From the NCBI GenBank assembly GCA_028622995.1, contig JAJQJQ010000018.1, positions 4,092,001-4,156,000 of the forward strand: a stretch of 64,000 nucleotides of DNA, in the 5' to 3' direction. Within the stretch, counting starts at the first letter, position 1, and every line of letters starts with the position of its first letter. Below are positions 25,219 to 37,093 of the stretch, piece after piece. The position numbers and the translations under genes were made by a program. This DNA comes from Panagrolaimus kolymaensis. Taxonomy: Eukaryota > Nematoda > Chromadorea > Rhabditida > Panagrolaimidae. Under the pieces are notes generated by a model. That model saw nothing but the letters and a program-made list of their open reading frames with translations. It had not been told where the DNA came from and ran no database searches.

Positions 25219-27151
25219 TTTGTAACTGGATGAAGAGGAAAATAAAAGACACCAAACTGTGGATTTAAATAAAAAGACTATGGATGATGGATGCCACAAA
25301 AAAAGTGAATGTGAGGTTAATATTTTAGAATGCTTTTGAAGCATATTATTTGGGCATACTTTTTTTTCCGCGTCATCAAAAAACGGTTCATCAAATGCAT
25401 ATTATCATAATCGATGAGATAAAATAAAAGAAAATAAAATAATATTATTTGTTGCTTCTTCTGTTTATTTCATGGAAAATTCTAATATTAACTTTTGCAA
25501 TTAAAAATATTTGAGGTTTTGTATTTTTGATCCTTTTTTATAAATCCTACAAAATGTTTTGCTTTGACATTCTTTAGCATATCAAACGCTTAGTTTAAAC
25601 ATTTCTGATATTTTTAACAAAAATTTTGAATTACGCAATAACGGATTTCTTCTTCCTTTTTGCATCATTGGTTTCTCCAAACACCCGTAAACAATGATTT
25701 ATGCAAAAAAATATGAAATGTGTTTAATCTACCTTTTTTGTATGTATAAAACAAAAAAACGAATAATAATAATAATGGCTTATTGCTTGCTTTTTTTAAA
25801 GTTTTTTTTTTTCAATATAAAGGTGTGGTTTTAATCTTGTTGACTCCAAAACAGAAAGTAATGAAATCATCTAAAAGGTCATTCAAAAATGAAAACTTGG
25901 CTGATAAGCAAGCTAGAGAACTGGAAAAAATTGAGAAAGGCTTGTCAGAATTTTTGAAGAATTCATATTTCAGATCTTGAAAGATGTATAACATGAAAAA
26001 CAAGAATAAAAAAAACATGCCATGCATTTTTGTCTTTCATTGTTGTGAAAAAAAAGAGAGGCAAAATATTGTTATTGTTTTAAAATAAATTTTTTCTTCC
26101 TCTTCTTAAATATATTTGGTTTCATTTTAAAATGACTTCTTTGTTTTAAAAAGCTTTTAAACAAAAATACGATACTGAAAAATGAAACCATGACTGCATT
26201 TTTTTATTCTTTTAATTTGTCTTGAATGAAATATGTAGTTCACCGGAAGAAATAACAACACCAGTTGAATTATTTTTTAGAATGCCATTCTCTTCTTTTT
26301 TTCCTTTGAACTCAAACAAATACCAGCATTTGCAAGAGATAAAAGATTGAAAACAACGGAAATATTACATTGTGCAAAAACCATGAATGGGTCGTTTTAG
26401 ATTTTTACGCAGCTCAAAGGATGTCCGCCATTATTTGTTTCGATAAAAGTTTATGGAGTTTGAAAATGATGACGTCCTTTCGACACAATAACATTGTCGT
26501 CGGCGTCGTCTACTTCTATCTCATTGTTATCGCTGCTTGCTTCTTTCACTTCTTTATGCAATTTTTAACTTTAGTCATCTTCTCTCTCGCCTGGTTTGTA
26601 ATCAAATTTATTTTCCAAAATTCGATTAGTGTAATCAGCTCAGCTCTCCTGAAAAGTAAAAAAAAACTTGGCATTTTGCTTCTTTTTTAAGGCTTATTCA
26701 AATAAGCATCTAAACCAGGTTAAAAATAAGAATGAAAAACTCAGTCGTCATCATCGAGGAAAAAAATGGACAAAGAATGTAAGCAAAGATAGTAGCCAAT
26801 TTTTCTTTAACTTGTCTCGAAAAAAGAGGATTCAGAAGGCATCAAAAATGTTCGTTCCTTTCTTGTTGTCTTGCAAGAGTCACTTTTTTCTATTTCTTCT
26901 TTGGCGTCTTCGCAATTGGGTCAACGATGTCGTTTTTAACAAACAACAAAATAAGAAGGAGGAGGAGCTTCTTAACATTGTAAAATAAGAAGCACACGTT
27001 CGCGATTGGCGTCAACTTTTTCTTAAAAGAATTCTCCTCCTTCTTATTCATTTTCTTTTCTTGAGTTCCTTTTTTCTTTCTTCAGCGTCTTCACTTTTAT
27101 TTTTGGAGGCTCACACATGCTTTGTTTCTCTGTTACTGTTACAAAAACAGG
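25219..27151. other. Divergent intergenic region between two peptide genes
   Basis: This separates the minus-strand peptide gene from the NLP-9-like gene. A short plus-strand frame at 25861-25980 looks more protein-like than its surroundings (see findings). Frames at 26370-26988 are long but low in protein character and were not called. The rest is AT-rich with CTTCTTCTT and GAGAGA tracts. Confidence 0.45.
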
Positions 27152-28995
27152 ATGAGCAGCTTAAAAAATTATAAAAATTTATCATCTATTATTTTATCAT
27201 TCGCCATAATATTCGGTAAGTTTAAAAAATGTTATTAAATAATTATTTTTTGTCTATATTATTTTAAAATGTTTTGCTAATCCTCTATGATAAGTGCAAA
27301 AAAAGCTGACGATTATTTTGTAGTTACTTTTGCAGCTTATTTTATGAGTGTTAAACAATAACAACACATTTTTTCAAATGTTGCTTTGGCATTGTTTTTG
27401 TTCATTCAAAAAACTCACTTTTAAATTAGTTATGACTATAGAGAGAGAGTTTCTCCTTGGCTACTACCTTGATTACAATAGAGTTAGTCACCATAACTAA
27501 TTTAAAGCATAAGGGATCATGTTTTAATGCTTTTATAAAACAAAAAATAGAATCTTTGATCATTTTGACCAAAATTAAAATCAATATTTCTAACCCTGAC
27601 AATGAATATTTCCAAAAATGGTTTTAATTTTTTTGACAAATGCTCACAAAAAAAAAAAACAAATTTCCCAAGGCTATCGTTGAAACTTAAGAGGATGCAT
27701 ACGCATGCTTCTTCATCTTCGCCTTTCCCTTCCTTGATGATGAAGTATCTATCATAAAGAAGATGTTTTTGTTCTTTCAAGCATAGTTGCATCACTTTTT
27801 TTTTCTATTCTTGCCTTTTGTCTCTCGAGATTTTCGGTCGGCGTTATCTTTGAAAAATCGTGTGCCTTTTTTTCATGCCTTTAAAAGTCTCAAATTTGCT
27901 CTTCTTTTGACGTTTTAAAAAATAGCAACAAAAAAATGCAATTAGTCAAAAGCGGATATTTTTGTTGCTTTCCAGTGTTTCTAAAAAAAGAAGGAAGATC
28001 GCAGGAGATAACTAAATATTTTGTTACCCTTTTTTCTTCATCTTCTCAGGATATTGAAATTACGTAAATACAAAAATAAAATGATGCAGCTTTATATAAA
28101 AATAAAAATGAAATTAAAATTGTTTTTTCTTCTCTTTATTCCCCGATAACCGACCGTTTAAAATTAAATGAAAAGAAGAAAAAAATAGTTACAGTTTCCT
28201 TGAAATACTAGATAGACGCCGATGACTGCAAGTTGGCGGCGTCAAAATCTAATTTCTATAAGATATATCTCCCATAGGACCAACTATATATACGAATGAC
28301 GCAGTTTTCTTTTTTGCACAAAATCTAATAAATATCGTTTCCAAACTGAATTATTTTTTACGATCATTGAAAATGGATGATAACAAACAACAAACATTTT
28401 TTTAGGCATTTCCACAACGATTGTGACTGGCCAACAACAACAAAATCAACAAACATCAGAAAATGAGTTGGTGTTCGAAAATGATGACATCAAACGCGCA
28501 GGTGGAAGAGGTTTTGATGGAGTCACCGCATTCAATTCCAATCCATTACTAGCTTCTGATAAACGAGCAGGTGGCCGTGGATTCCTTTTAAATTCCATAA
28601 CAACCGAAGCCAAACGTGGTGGAGCTCGAGGATTTAGCAATAATGAAGAATATCACAGTGCTGAAAGACGCGCAGGTGGAAGAGCATTTTTAATGCCTGG
28701 AGCTTCTGATGGTGAAATATCAATTTCTAATAAACGCGCAGGTGGTCGGCCATTTTATGGTATGCCTGAATGGAAAAGAGCTGGTGGAAGATTATTTCAT
28801 TTTTATGATGCACCAATGATTAAAAAACGTGCAGGTGGCCGAGGATTTTATGCTGGTGATGATGATAATTCATTGGAAAAGCGAGCAGGTGGAAGGGCAT
28901 TTGCGCATTATTTTGGTGAAAATGCTTTCTTTCCCAAACGTGGTGGTTCGAGACCTTTTTATGCTGCTAACAGTTGGAGAGGTTATCCATTGTAA
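27152..28995 (+). CDS. nlp-9: NLP-9/NLP-21-type neuropeptide precursor with nine GG-R-F peptides
   Basis: The precursor of a set of short secreted neuropeptides. Exon 1 (27152-27215) encodes a signal peptide core (LSSIILSFAIIFG) and ends in phase 1. After a 1,190-base intron, exon 2 (28406-28995) completes the leader and encodes all the peptides, giving 217 residues. Nine peptides are bounded by KR, KKR or RR sites. They begin AGGRGF (three), AGGRAF (two), AGGRPF, AGGRLF, GGARGF and GGSRPF, each with a different tail such as YGMPEW or AHYFGENAFFP. C. elegans NLP-9 and NLP-21 peptides start GGARAF or GGGRAF, so the family is recognisable, but an extra N-terminal Ala is general here. No Gly precedes the cleavage sites, so the peptides are probably free acids. 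The long intron may hold regulatory sequence. Confidence 0.92.
27421..27505. repeat. Inverted repeat in the first intron of the nlp-9-like gene
   Basis: The arms TTAAATTAGTTATG (27421-27434) and CATAACTAATTTAA (27492-27505) are perfect 14-base complements. Pairing continues for a few bases inward after a small bulge (ACTA with TAGT). The predicted hairpin is about 85 bases. It may be a small MITE-like insertion or a structured intronic RNA. Confidence 0.5.
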
Positions 28996-29978
28996 ATTAT
29001 AACCTTTATTATTTAATTATTATATTTTTTCATCGTTTATTTATGCGCTGTTAAAATAATAATTTTGCTGTGTCAAAAAAGAAGGTAACTACCAAGTTTT
29101 TTTACAACCATTTTTAAGCATGATTTTTTTAGATATGTGTGTAAAAGCTGATCTCGTTTATTAAAAATATCCGCTTCTTTCTGTTATTTTCCAAATAGAA
29201 AAAAGTTTTTCTTCCTCGTTCAAAACTTTTTATTTCTTTTGTTTTTATTTTCTTCTATAATGTATTTTATTTTTTGACGAGACAGTTTCAAAATAAAGAG
29301 CATTCCTATTAAAATAAAAAAGTTATTCTTTGACATATGTTTAAGGATGTGGTGGATACAAACATGCTTAAAAAGTAACCATTTCTCATAAAATATTAAT
29401 CACATGTTTAAACAACATCGAAAGAAAGAATGAGCAAAAAAAATTATCTGGGGGATTGAGAAGAAGATTTTTTAAAACCGATAATCGCCTCCTAAAAACA
29501 ACCTCAAGAAAAGAAGAAACAAAAAAAAAATGACGTTAGCGGAAGAAAAAGAAAGTAGTTGGTTTTTTTTTTTTCAAGCTTCTTTATTTCTTCGGCTAAC
29601 GCAGCAAAGTCAAGCCAAAAAAAAACTGAAGAGAAGGAGTAAAAAAAACTTTTTCATGGCTTGTGATTCTCCCCCTTTCTATTGTTCCATAAATATCAAA
29701 GTAGCTCTTTACTGAGAATTGCAAGGAAGCAACACTAAATCTTATTTTATTTCTTTCCTTCCGATTATCTATAAAAAAAACTTCTTACTTCTTTCACTTC
29801 AATTTTATTTTTTTAATTAAATTTAAAACCAATTGCTTGGAAGAGCTGTCTTTATTTTTATTATATTTTTTATTTTAAACTCGTCACGTAATAGTAAAAC
29901 TTTAACTCGTTTCTCTTTTTTGAACAAAAATAAAATGACTCATTTAAAAAAGTGCTTTTTTCAAGTCTCTTTTTTTCT
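28996..29978. other. Convergent intergenic region, nlp-9-like and peroxiredoxin
   Basis: Both neighbouring genes end toward this region, so it should hold only 3' ends. AATAAA-type signals occur (for example near 29294), along with many homopolymers. No exon with protein-like codon content was seen. Confidence 0.45.
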
Positions 29979-30936
29979 TTACTTTGGTTGCGGAGTGAGT
30001 CGAAGATAATGCTTTCCGGAAGGAACACACAAAGGCTTAATGTTATCCTTTCCAAATAATTGCGCAGCTTCTTCATCACTTAAATTCGGAAGTACCATAC
30101 AATCATCGCCGGCCTAAAAAAAGAGCAATAAAGTGATGTGATAATAAAATGATGAAAACAAATACAAAAAATAATATAACAGGAAATTGAATTGGATGAT
30201 GACTAACTTACTTTCCAATCAACAGGTGTTGCAACCCTTTTTTCTGCGGTTAATTGTAAGGAATCAAGAACACGGAGAATTTCACTACAAAAAAAAGAAG
30301 AATTTATCAGTGATCTCTTTAAAATCTGTGAAAAATTTTTACTCAAAATTTCGACCAGTAGTTGCTGGATAAAGAATGGAAAGTTTAAGGCGACGATCAG
30401 GGCCAATAATGAAAACAGCTCTGGCGGCAAGAGGCAATCCAGCAGCATCCTTTTCATCAGGGTCTAACATTCCAAGCGATGTTGCTAGGTCACGTTTTTC
30501 ATCGGCAATAATTGGAAAAGGCATTTCTTCAGCTTCCATTCCTTTATGGCAATCTCCATCTTTTGGACACCATTTTCCACCTTCTGGGGTTTTACTATGA
30601 CGATAACAATATGCCACAATATCAGGGCTCCATTTTTTATGAGCTTCTACACTATCACATGAAAGTGCAATAAGTTTTGTTTTACGGGCTTCAAATTGTC
30701 CATGCAAAATTGCAGCTCTTGCAAGTTCAGTTGTGCAAACAGGCGTAAAATCAGCTGGATGTGAAAATAAAATTGCCCAACTAAAGAAAAAAAAGAAATA
30801 AAAAATTTATTAAAAATAAAAGCGAGAAAAAATGTTCTTACTTTCCTTCACCAATCCATTCATAAAAGCTTTCAATTTCGCCTTCGGTTGTATCGGCTTT
30901 AAAATCAGGAAATTTATCACCTAGTTTAAGTCCCAT
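29979..30936 (-). CDS. PRDX6: 1-Cys peroxiredoxin (PRDX6 type)
   Basis: The enzyme reduces hydrogen peroxide and lipid hydroperoxides through a single peroxidatic cysteine. Four minus-strand exons join in phase to about 245 residues. The active-site segment SHPADFTPVCTTE puts the peroxidatic Cys at residue 47, as in the human enzyme. PDEKDAAGLPLAARAVF, LSILYPATTGRNF, DSLQLTAEKRVATPVDW and the end LRLTPQP are all family hallmarks. Two oddities stand out. Residues aligned with the human phospholipase A2 triad His26 and Ser32 are Glu and Asn, so that second activity is probably absent. A loop before MPFPIIADEKRDL is about 20 residues longer than in the human protein and carries three cysteines. 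The ATG follows a TTTTGTAG acceptor by 17 bases. Confidence 0.95.
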
Positions 30937-31340
30937 CTTTTTTTGTACAAAACTACAAAACAACTGAAAAAGAAAACCAAAAAAAGGCAAAGCAGCAAAG
31001 ATTTGATGATTTCTTTTTTTAGAAAAAGCGAAAGGAAAAGTCAGATAAGAAACCGACAAACAACAAGCAACAAACAAAAAAATTTTTTTTTGCACGAACA
31101 AGGTGTTATCGCACGCAATTTTTTTCTTTCTTTTTTTGCCAAGTTCCATAAAATAGAACAAAGACCATTTTTTGGGTATATGAAGCTGTCAATTTAAATA
31201 GCAAGCATAATAAGTATTATTTATATGAATAATAATACCACGACTACAAGAATTATGTATGAAAAAAATAAAAATATTACCCAGTATACAAAAATAAATG
31301 TATCTAAAAATACAAAAATATAGCAAATAATTTCTTAAAT
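30937..31340. other. Spacer between two minus-strand genes
   Basis: These 404 bases run from the stop of the CKYR-repeat gene to the start of the peroxiredoxin, both on the minus strand. There is a TTTTGTAG acceptor just before the peroxiredoxin start. The distance is longer than in typical nematode operons, so separate promoters are as likely. Confidence 0.4.
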
Positions 31341-34300
31341 TTAAATTTTTAAATAATTTTCGGGTTTTTTCTTTCGACAAAGCTTTCGACCATTTGGACC
31401 AACGGGTGGATGAATTAAAGGTGGAAGACCAAGTTGTTCACGACAAGAAATTCGATATTTACTGCATTTTATTCCACGCATTCTCATAATTTCCTCGGGT
31501 GGCATGTGATTCATTGCAGCGGATAAATAACAAGATTGACGATATTTGCATGCAACTTTGACGTGGGTAGTCAAATTTTTAGCTAATTCAGTTGCATTCA
31601 CTTTTGGCTCAACTGGAGGAATTTCCTTGTATTCATCCTCTCCACTGTCATCATCGTCTTTTTCTTTGGATTTTTTGGATGAAGAAGGTTTTGGCTTTTG
31701 TTTCTTTGATGTTTTAGAATCAGTTTTCTTTGATTTCTTTTCTTCTGCAGAAGTATCGGTTGCTTCTTCTTTTTCACCTGATTTTTGTTCTTTTCGAATA
31801 TGGGAAGCTTTTTGAGCGTGTTTTACAACCAAAGTTTCTTCGTCGATTACATTTGCCTTGCTTCTTTGTTGTTCGGCAGCAGCTTTTTGATTTTTAAGTT
31901 GTGCAGCCGCAGCATAACAAGATTTTCGATATTTGCATCGTTGTTGAATGGTTTCTTTTGGATTATCATGAATACTTTCAATAACGGTTTCAACCGTGGA
32001 TGGAGCCAATGATGGCAATATTCCACTTTCATAACATGATTTACGATATTTGCATTCAAGTTTTTGATCTGCTTCACTTTTATGTACCCAACCTTTTGAT
32101 AGCTCTTGGGGTTCAGAGGGCTCTTGTGGACGGGGAGTTTCATGAATTTCTGGGAGTACACTTGTGTCATAACAAGATTTACGATATTTGCAAGCCAACT
32201 TTCTTTGAGATTCAGGCTTTTCTTGCCATTCTTCAATTGTAACAGAAGGATCAATATGAGCTTTATGATTTGTAAAAACATGTTTATTATGCCAAATCCC
32301 ATCCGATGCAGAAACAATAGGTGGAAGCTTTCGATTTTCATAACATGATTTACGATATTTGCATTCAACTTTTCTTTCAATTTCTGACATTTGATTCCAT
32401 TTTTCTTCTGATATTTCTTTTTCAGGCGTTGGTGGAGCAGAACCAAAACTTAAATAATTGTGTTTAAAATGCCAAGAAAAAGGATCGTTTATGATTTGTG
32501 GGAGTTCATGAGTTTCATAACAGCTTTTGCGATATTTGCATTGAAGTTTTTCTTTCAAACCAATGGAACTTGCATCGAAAGCTTCGCCAACATCAATATT
32601 TTCTTTTTCTTCATTTTCAGAAGTTTCATGTTTCGATAATTTTTTCTTGGGTTTTTTAGGTTTATATTCCTTTTTTGAACTTTGGTCATCGACTATTTCT
32701 TCCATAGTCGCTTCGTCGGGTTCATCCATGCTAAAGGCAGAAATATGTTCTGGCACTTTTTCTTCAACTACAGTTTCAACTTCAGCTGATTTGCGGCTTT
32801 TGGATTTTTTAGGAGCCACGATTTCAGGTTCATTTGGAGGAGGCGCTTTTGGCTTTTTAGTCTTTTTTGTATGTAGTTCTTCTTCCGGTTCAGCTTTTTC
32901 AACTTCCTCAGCTGAATGCTTGCCTTTTGATTTTTTGTTTCGATTTGTTTCTTTAGAATCATCAGAAACTACCGCGGCCACTACTTTTTCTTTTAATTTT
33001 TTTGCCTTTTTTGGAACTTCTGTTACAACTTCTTCCACTGCTTTCTCCGCTTTATTAATTACAGGCTTTATTTTTTCTGAATCATCTGTAACTTCTTCAA
33101 CGAGAATTCTTTCATTGGATTCCATTTCTTCGTTGGGTTCATTTTTCTCCAAATCCGCAACTTCTAATGCCTTTTCTCGATAACAGCTTTTACGATATTT
33201 GCAATAAACTTTCAAATCCTCCACAGTAGTTGGTACAGGCTTTGGTTTAGCTTCCACGGGAACGATAGGTTTCTTAAGATCGGGTATGATTCCAGTTTCA
33301 TAACAGGATTTTCGATATTTGCATCTGACTTGAAGAGGTATTTCAACAGGCGATCGTTCCACAACTTCTTCAAAATGAAACTTCTGCGTTTGTTCAATTT
33401 TTGGTGCCACACCACTTTCATAACATGATTTACGATATTTGCAAAAGACTTTTCTTTGAAGTTCATTCTTTTCTTCAAATGATTTTTCTTCTTCATCATC
33501 ATTGCCAGCTAAATAAACTGATGCATAATCAATTACAGGTTCAAATGAAAGCCATGAAGGGGCATGATAGCTTTCAACTTCGGGAAGTTTTCCTGTTTCA
33601 TAACAGGATTTTCGATATTTGCAACGATTTTTTAATTCAAGTTTTTCTTCCGTTTCAGTTAAATGCTTTTCAATCACACTGATTTTTGCTTTAGGGTCTT
33701 CACGATCTTTCTTTTCAACTTCTTTTACAGCTTTTCTTGCAATTTCACGAATTGTTTCTTTCTTTTTGGGTCGATTTTCGGTGTCCAGGAATGCTGATTT
33801 TTTGGTGATCAAAACACCTTTACTCTTTTTATGATTTGCTTCATTCAAATCCATTCCAATTTCAGCATAACATGATGGGCGATATTTGCATAAAACTTTA
33901 AGAGCTAATGTATCATCTTCTTCAATATCATCAACATCCACTGCTGCGTTTTCTGAACTTTCTTCTGTGGTAAAGACAGTTTTTTGGGCTTTAAGGTTGG
34001 GAAGGATGCCAGTTTCATAACAAGATTTCCGATATTTACAAGCTAATTTTCTTTGGCTTTTTCTCATATGCTCAATATCAACAACTTGTGATTCTTGATC
34101 ATCATCATTCCAATTAATTGCAATTTTGCGGCCTTTTTTATAATAAAGTTCTCTCGCAGATTTTTGACTTGTTTTTTTCGAACTTCGAATATTTTTTTTA
34201 TTTTCGGATGAATCAGCAGCCGCCATAGCTGAAGGTAATATTGATGGCCATGTTATTGTTGTTGTGGGTGATGCTAATTGATCATCGTGATCCCGTTCAA

Positions 34301-35109
34301 AAAGTGTTTTGATTTTGGCGCCATTAAGCAAAGGAGTTTCAGAAATTTTAACATCATTGCAAAGCAAAACATAATTAGGTGCATCAATAATATGAAGTGA
34401 TGTCATTCCCCAACAAAATGTACTATGCTCCAAAATAACCGTTGTTTGTGTTGCTTTATTTCCTGTAATCAATTTCATTTTTTTAATGAGGCTGTTTTTC
34501 AAAAAATAAAATATATGCGATATTTTTTGTTTTTTTCTCACCTATTTCAACAACGATAAGCCCACTATTAACGTAATAAATCATTTCTTGAAGAGTTTCC
34601 AATTCTTCAAGCGACATTTCATCCGTTCCCTTCGTTGCAATTGTGACAGTGCATGTTTGTGTATTAAGGAAAGTTGCTTGAACCAAATGATGATTTAATT
34701 GTTTATCCAAAGTTCCACTTTTATCTGAGTGAAAAGTTAAAAACGAAGCATCGCCGCATTCAGCTAAAAAAAAATAAAAAATAAAATAACAACTGTGCAT
34801 AAAAAAACACTTCAAAAAAGCAAAAAGATATCGAAAAAAAGTATGCGGTAACTAACTTACAAAAAGCTTTTTCAACATTTGTATCATTTACAAGCCGTTC
34901 TTGAACAAAAGCAACTTTCAAAAGATTATGATCAGAGTGGCCAAGAACTAGAACAGTCTCATGACCGGCTTCTAAAAAAATATGAATCAACATATTTATT
35001 CATTTTTACAATGTTGATCTAAGAAGCACTCACCGCAAACAGCAAAGCTTAAATTGAAGTTGTAAATCAAAATGAAAAAAAATGTGCAAAAAAGTGAATA
35101 AAGGTGCAT
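31341..35109 (-). CDS. Secreted protein with 13 CKYRxSCY repeats, function unknown
   Basis: Four minus-strand exons (35109-35034, 34971-34861, 34763-34542, 34462-31341) join in phase to 1,176 residues. The N-terminus (MHLYSLFCTFFFILIYNFNL then SFAVC) is a clear signal peptide. Residues about 26-210 form a mixed hydrophobic/charged region with scattered cysteines (SECGDASFLTFHS, EHSTFCWGM), perhaps a folded domain, which I do not recognise. The rest is a disordered Lys/Glu/Ser-rich chain carrying twelve CKYR(K/P/Q)SCY units and one terminal variant (CSKYRISCRE). Most units are followed by an E(T/S)G...LP-like tail. Spacing is irregular, from about 50 to 220 residues. Each unit holds two Cys five residues apart, so disulfide or metal-linked assembly is possible but unproven. 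There is no retention signal. Gene structure is secure; the function is unknown. Confidence 0.85.
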
Positions 35110-35538
35110 GGTCGTAAGTCGTTTAATAACAAATTAAAATATTTAAAATAAAAAATAGTTTCGTTAAATAAAAAATATTGGGTTTCGTTTAATAATAAAA
35201 ATTCATTAAAATCGAGTGATGGCGAAATTTGTGGTGAAAAATAAGTAGGGATGGTGATACTTAATCGTTATCGTGTGCTTATGAAAAAAATAAATTTGTC
35301 TCCGTTTTGCTTGCTTTCAGGAAGGAAAAAAACAAGAAGGGCAAACGTCTCATAGATTTTGATTTTTGTGTGCGGCTGCAACTGCTGCTGCTGCTAATAA
35401 AAAAAAAGAAGGAGAAGTAACCCGAGCTTCTTTGATCTGCTGCGACAACTTACCCTTGATGCACGATGTCATCAAGGAGATTAAACAAAAAATATAAAAA
35501 ACTCCCCTTTGATCCTAAGACAGATATAAAAAAGCCAT
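35110..35538. promoter_or_regulatory. Upstream region of the CKYR-repeat gene
   Basis: This is the 5' flank of the minus-strand CKYR-repeat gene, up to the foldback element. It is AT-rich with one (CTG)n-like stretch near 35383-35396. No named site can be assigned. Confidence 0.35.
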
Positions 35539-35544
35539 CATCAT

Positions 35545-35765
35545 GGCGTACGCCCATTTCCCCGAAAAGACACAAGCTCGAAAAAATAATAAGCTCGAAA
35601 ATGTGTATTACGACATAACCCCGAAAAAACAAAAGCTCGAAAAAAATAACCTCGAAAGTCCCTTATCTCGAAAAAAAATAACCTCGAAAACCCAAAAGCT
35701 CGAAAAAAAATAAACTCGAAAGTCCCTTAACTCGAAAAATTAAATGCCCGAACCCGCAAACATTA
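35545..35765 (+). repeat. Left terminal inverted repeat of the foldback element
   Basis: Outer end GGCGTACGCC, then CCATTTCCCCGAAAAG, then tandem CTCGAAA-A/T units spaced by AATAA, GTCCC or similar. The first 70 bases match the reverse complement of the right arm closely, including AAGCTCGAAAAAATAATAAG. Confidence 0.75.
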
Positions 35766-36894
35766 AGAGACTAAAGGAAAATTTGCATAAAAAATATAAT
35801 TTCGATTTAACATTGCAAATTATTTTAAGTTTTCCAATTCATTAGGAAAGCCTATGGATCGTTAAATATGAGGCAAGGGACATGCGAGTATGAGAAAATG
35901 TATTACTGATAAAGTGTTCCTCGAATGAATATAACCTAATGGACCATTTATGAGTCATGAAATTGATTCAGGAATTAAACCTGTTGATCCAAAGGAATGT
36001 TATCTTCAATAAAAATATGGCAGAGAACATGAACGTGGAAGAATAATGGAACGTTTATAAAGTGTTCCAGTAATAACTATAGCCACATTGGGCAAGCCTG
36101 AACCACAAGTGAAGACATAGACTTAGCTCAATCAACCATTCCCAATAGATTATGTGGAAGAAGGTAGGACACTTCGTTATGAAAAATCGTTAAGTTCCAT
36201 AGTAAGTACCCAAAACATTGAGACACCTACTTTTTTCATAGGTATATGCAAATTTTACTGGTGTAATTTAGGATCTGGTTAATGTTTTACTATTAGGATT
36301 GGGAATATGAGAATTGAAAATTTGCATAATTATTAAAAAAAATCTTCTTTCTTGCTATGCTAATAAAAAGTCTTTCTTTTTTACATATGTAAATTAAAAT
36401 AAAATTATGCAAATTATCCTTTATTTCTCCTCAGTGGCCATCCATCCTTACATACAAGTGAATCTTATAAATAACTTTCAAGTTATTCGCCATAATAAAC
36501 AAAAATTCTAATTTTTATGCAAATTTTCCATCCTCTCTCTCATTAGCAAAACATTAACGAGATCCTTGATTACATAGTTATGAGAATTTATGAGAAGATT
36601 CCATGTAGCAAAAAATGTCTTAAAATTTTTGACATGACTTTCTCCTTTATACTTTACAATAAAGTAAGACGAATGGTAAATTTTATATTCAAATGACCGC
36701 ATTAACTATTTGTTATACTTTCTCTAACTAATTATGGACTTATGCTTTTCAAAGTCCAACTTGGTTGATCACCAATAAATCACTTGTTATCCATATGGAA
36801 AGCCTATGTATGGTCGATAGTGATTCATAGTGAAAGGCTATGGACGGTCGAAACACTCTTTCACCTTTGAAAATCAAAGGGAGACATTCGGTTG

Positions 36895-37093
36895 TTAAAT
36901 CTTAATTTTCGAGATTTTGTCTTTTCGGTAACATGAAATTTCGAGCATATGACCTTTTTCTCATTTTCGGTGATCTTGATTTTCGAGCTTATGGCCTTTT
37001 TAACAAATTCGGGGATGTGTCTTTTCGATGTTATTTTTTTCGAGCTTATTATTTTTTCGAGCTTATGTTTTTTCGGGGAAATGGGGTGTCGCC
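36895..37093 (-). repeat. Right terminal inverted repeat of the foldback element
   Basis: Read on the minus strand it starts GGCGACACCCC, then ATTTCCCCGAAAAAAC, then units of AAGCTCGAAAA, CATCGAAAAG and CACCGAAAAT. Its subunits have diverged more than those of the left arm toward the inner end. Confidence 0.75.

Larger units (their letters stand above)
35545..37093. mobile_element. Foldback-type DNA element with long, internally repetitive terminal inverted repeats
   Basis: The element is 1,549 bases and has no open frame that could be a transposase, so it is non-autonomous. Both ends carry CCCATTTCCCCGAAAA in inverted orientation, followed by matching arms of about 200 bases built from degenerate CTCGAAAA subunits (nine clear copies on the left, fewer on the right). 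The ends start GGCG and finish CGCC. Immediately outside lie identical hexamers, CATCAT at 35539-35544 and 37094-37099, a likely target-site duplication. Long inverted repeats made of tandem subrepeats resemble foldback elements. The unique core (about 35770-36890) includes direct repeats around AAAGCCTATGGATCG and AAAGCCTATGTATGGTCG. The superfamily is not assigned. Confidence 0.8.

Noticed and set aside
26370..26988. Two overlapping plus-strand frames of 106 residues
   Set aside because: Composition follows the local base bias. No splice sites in phase and no domain-like pattern; they overlap each other in different frames.
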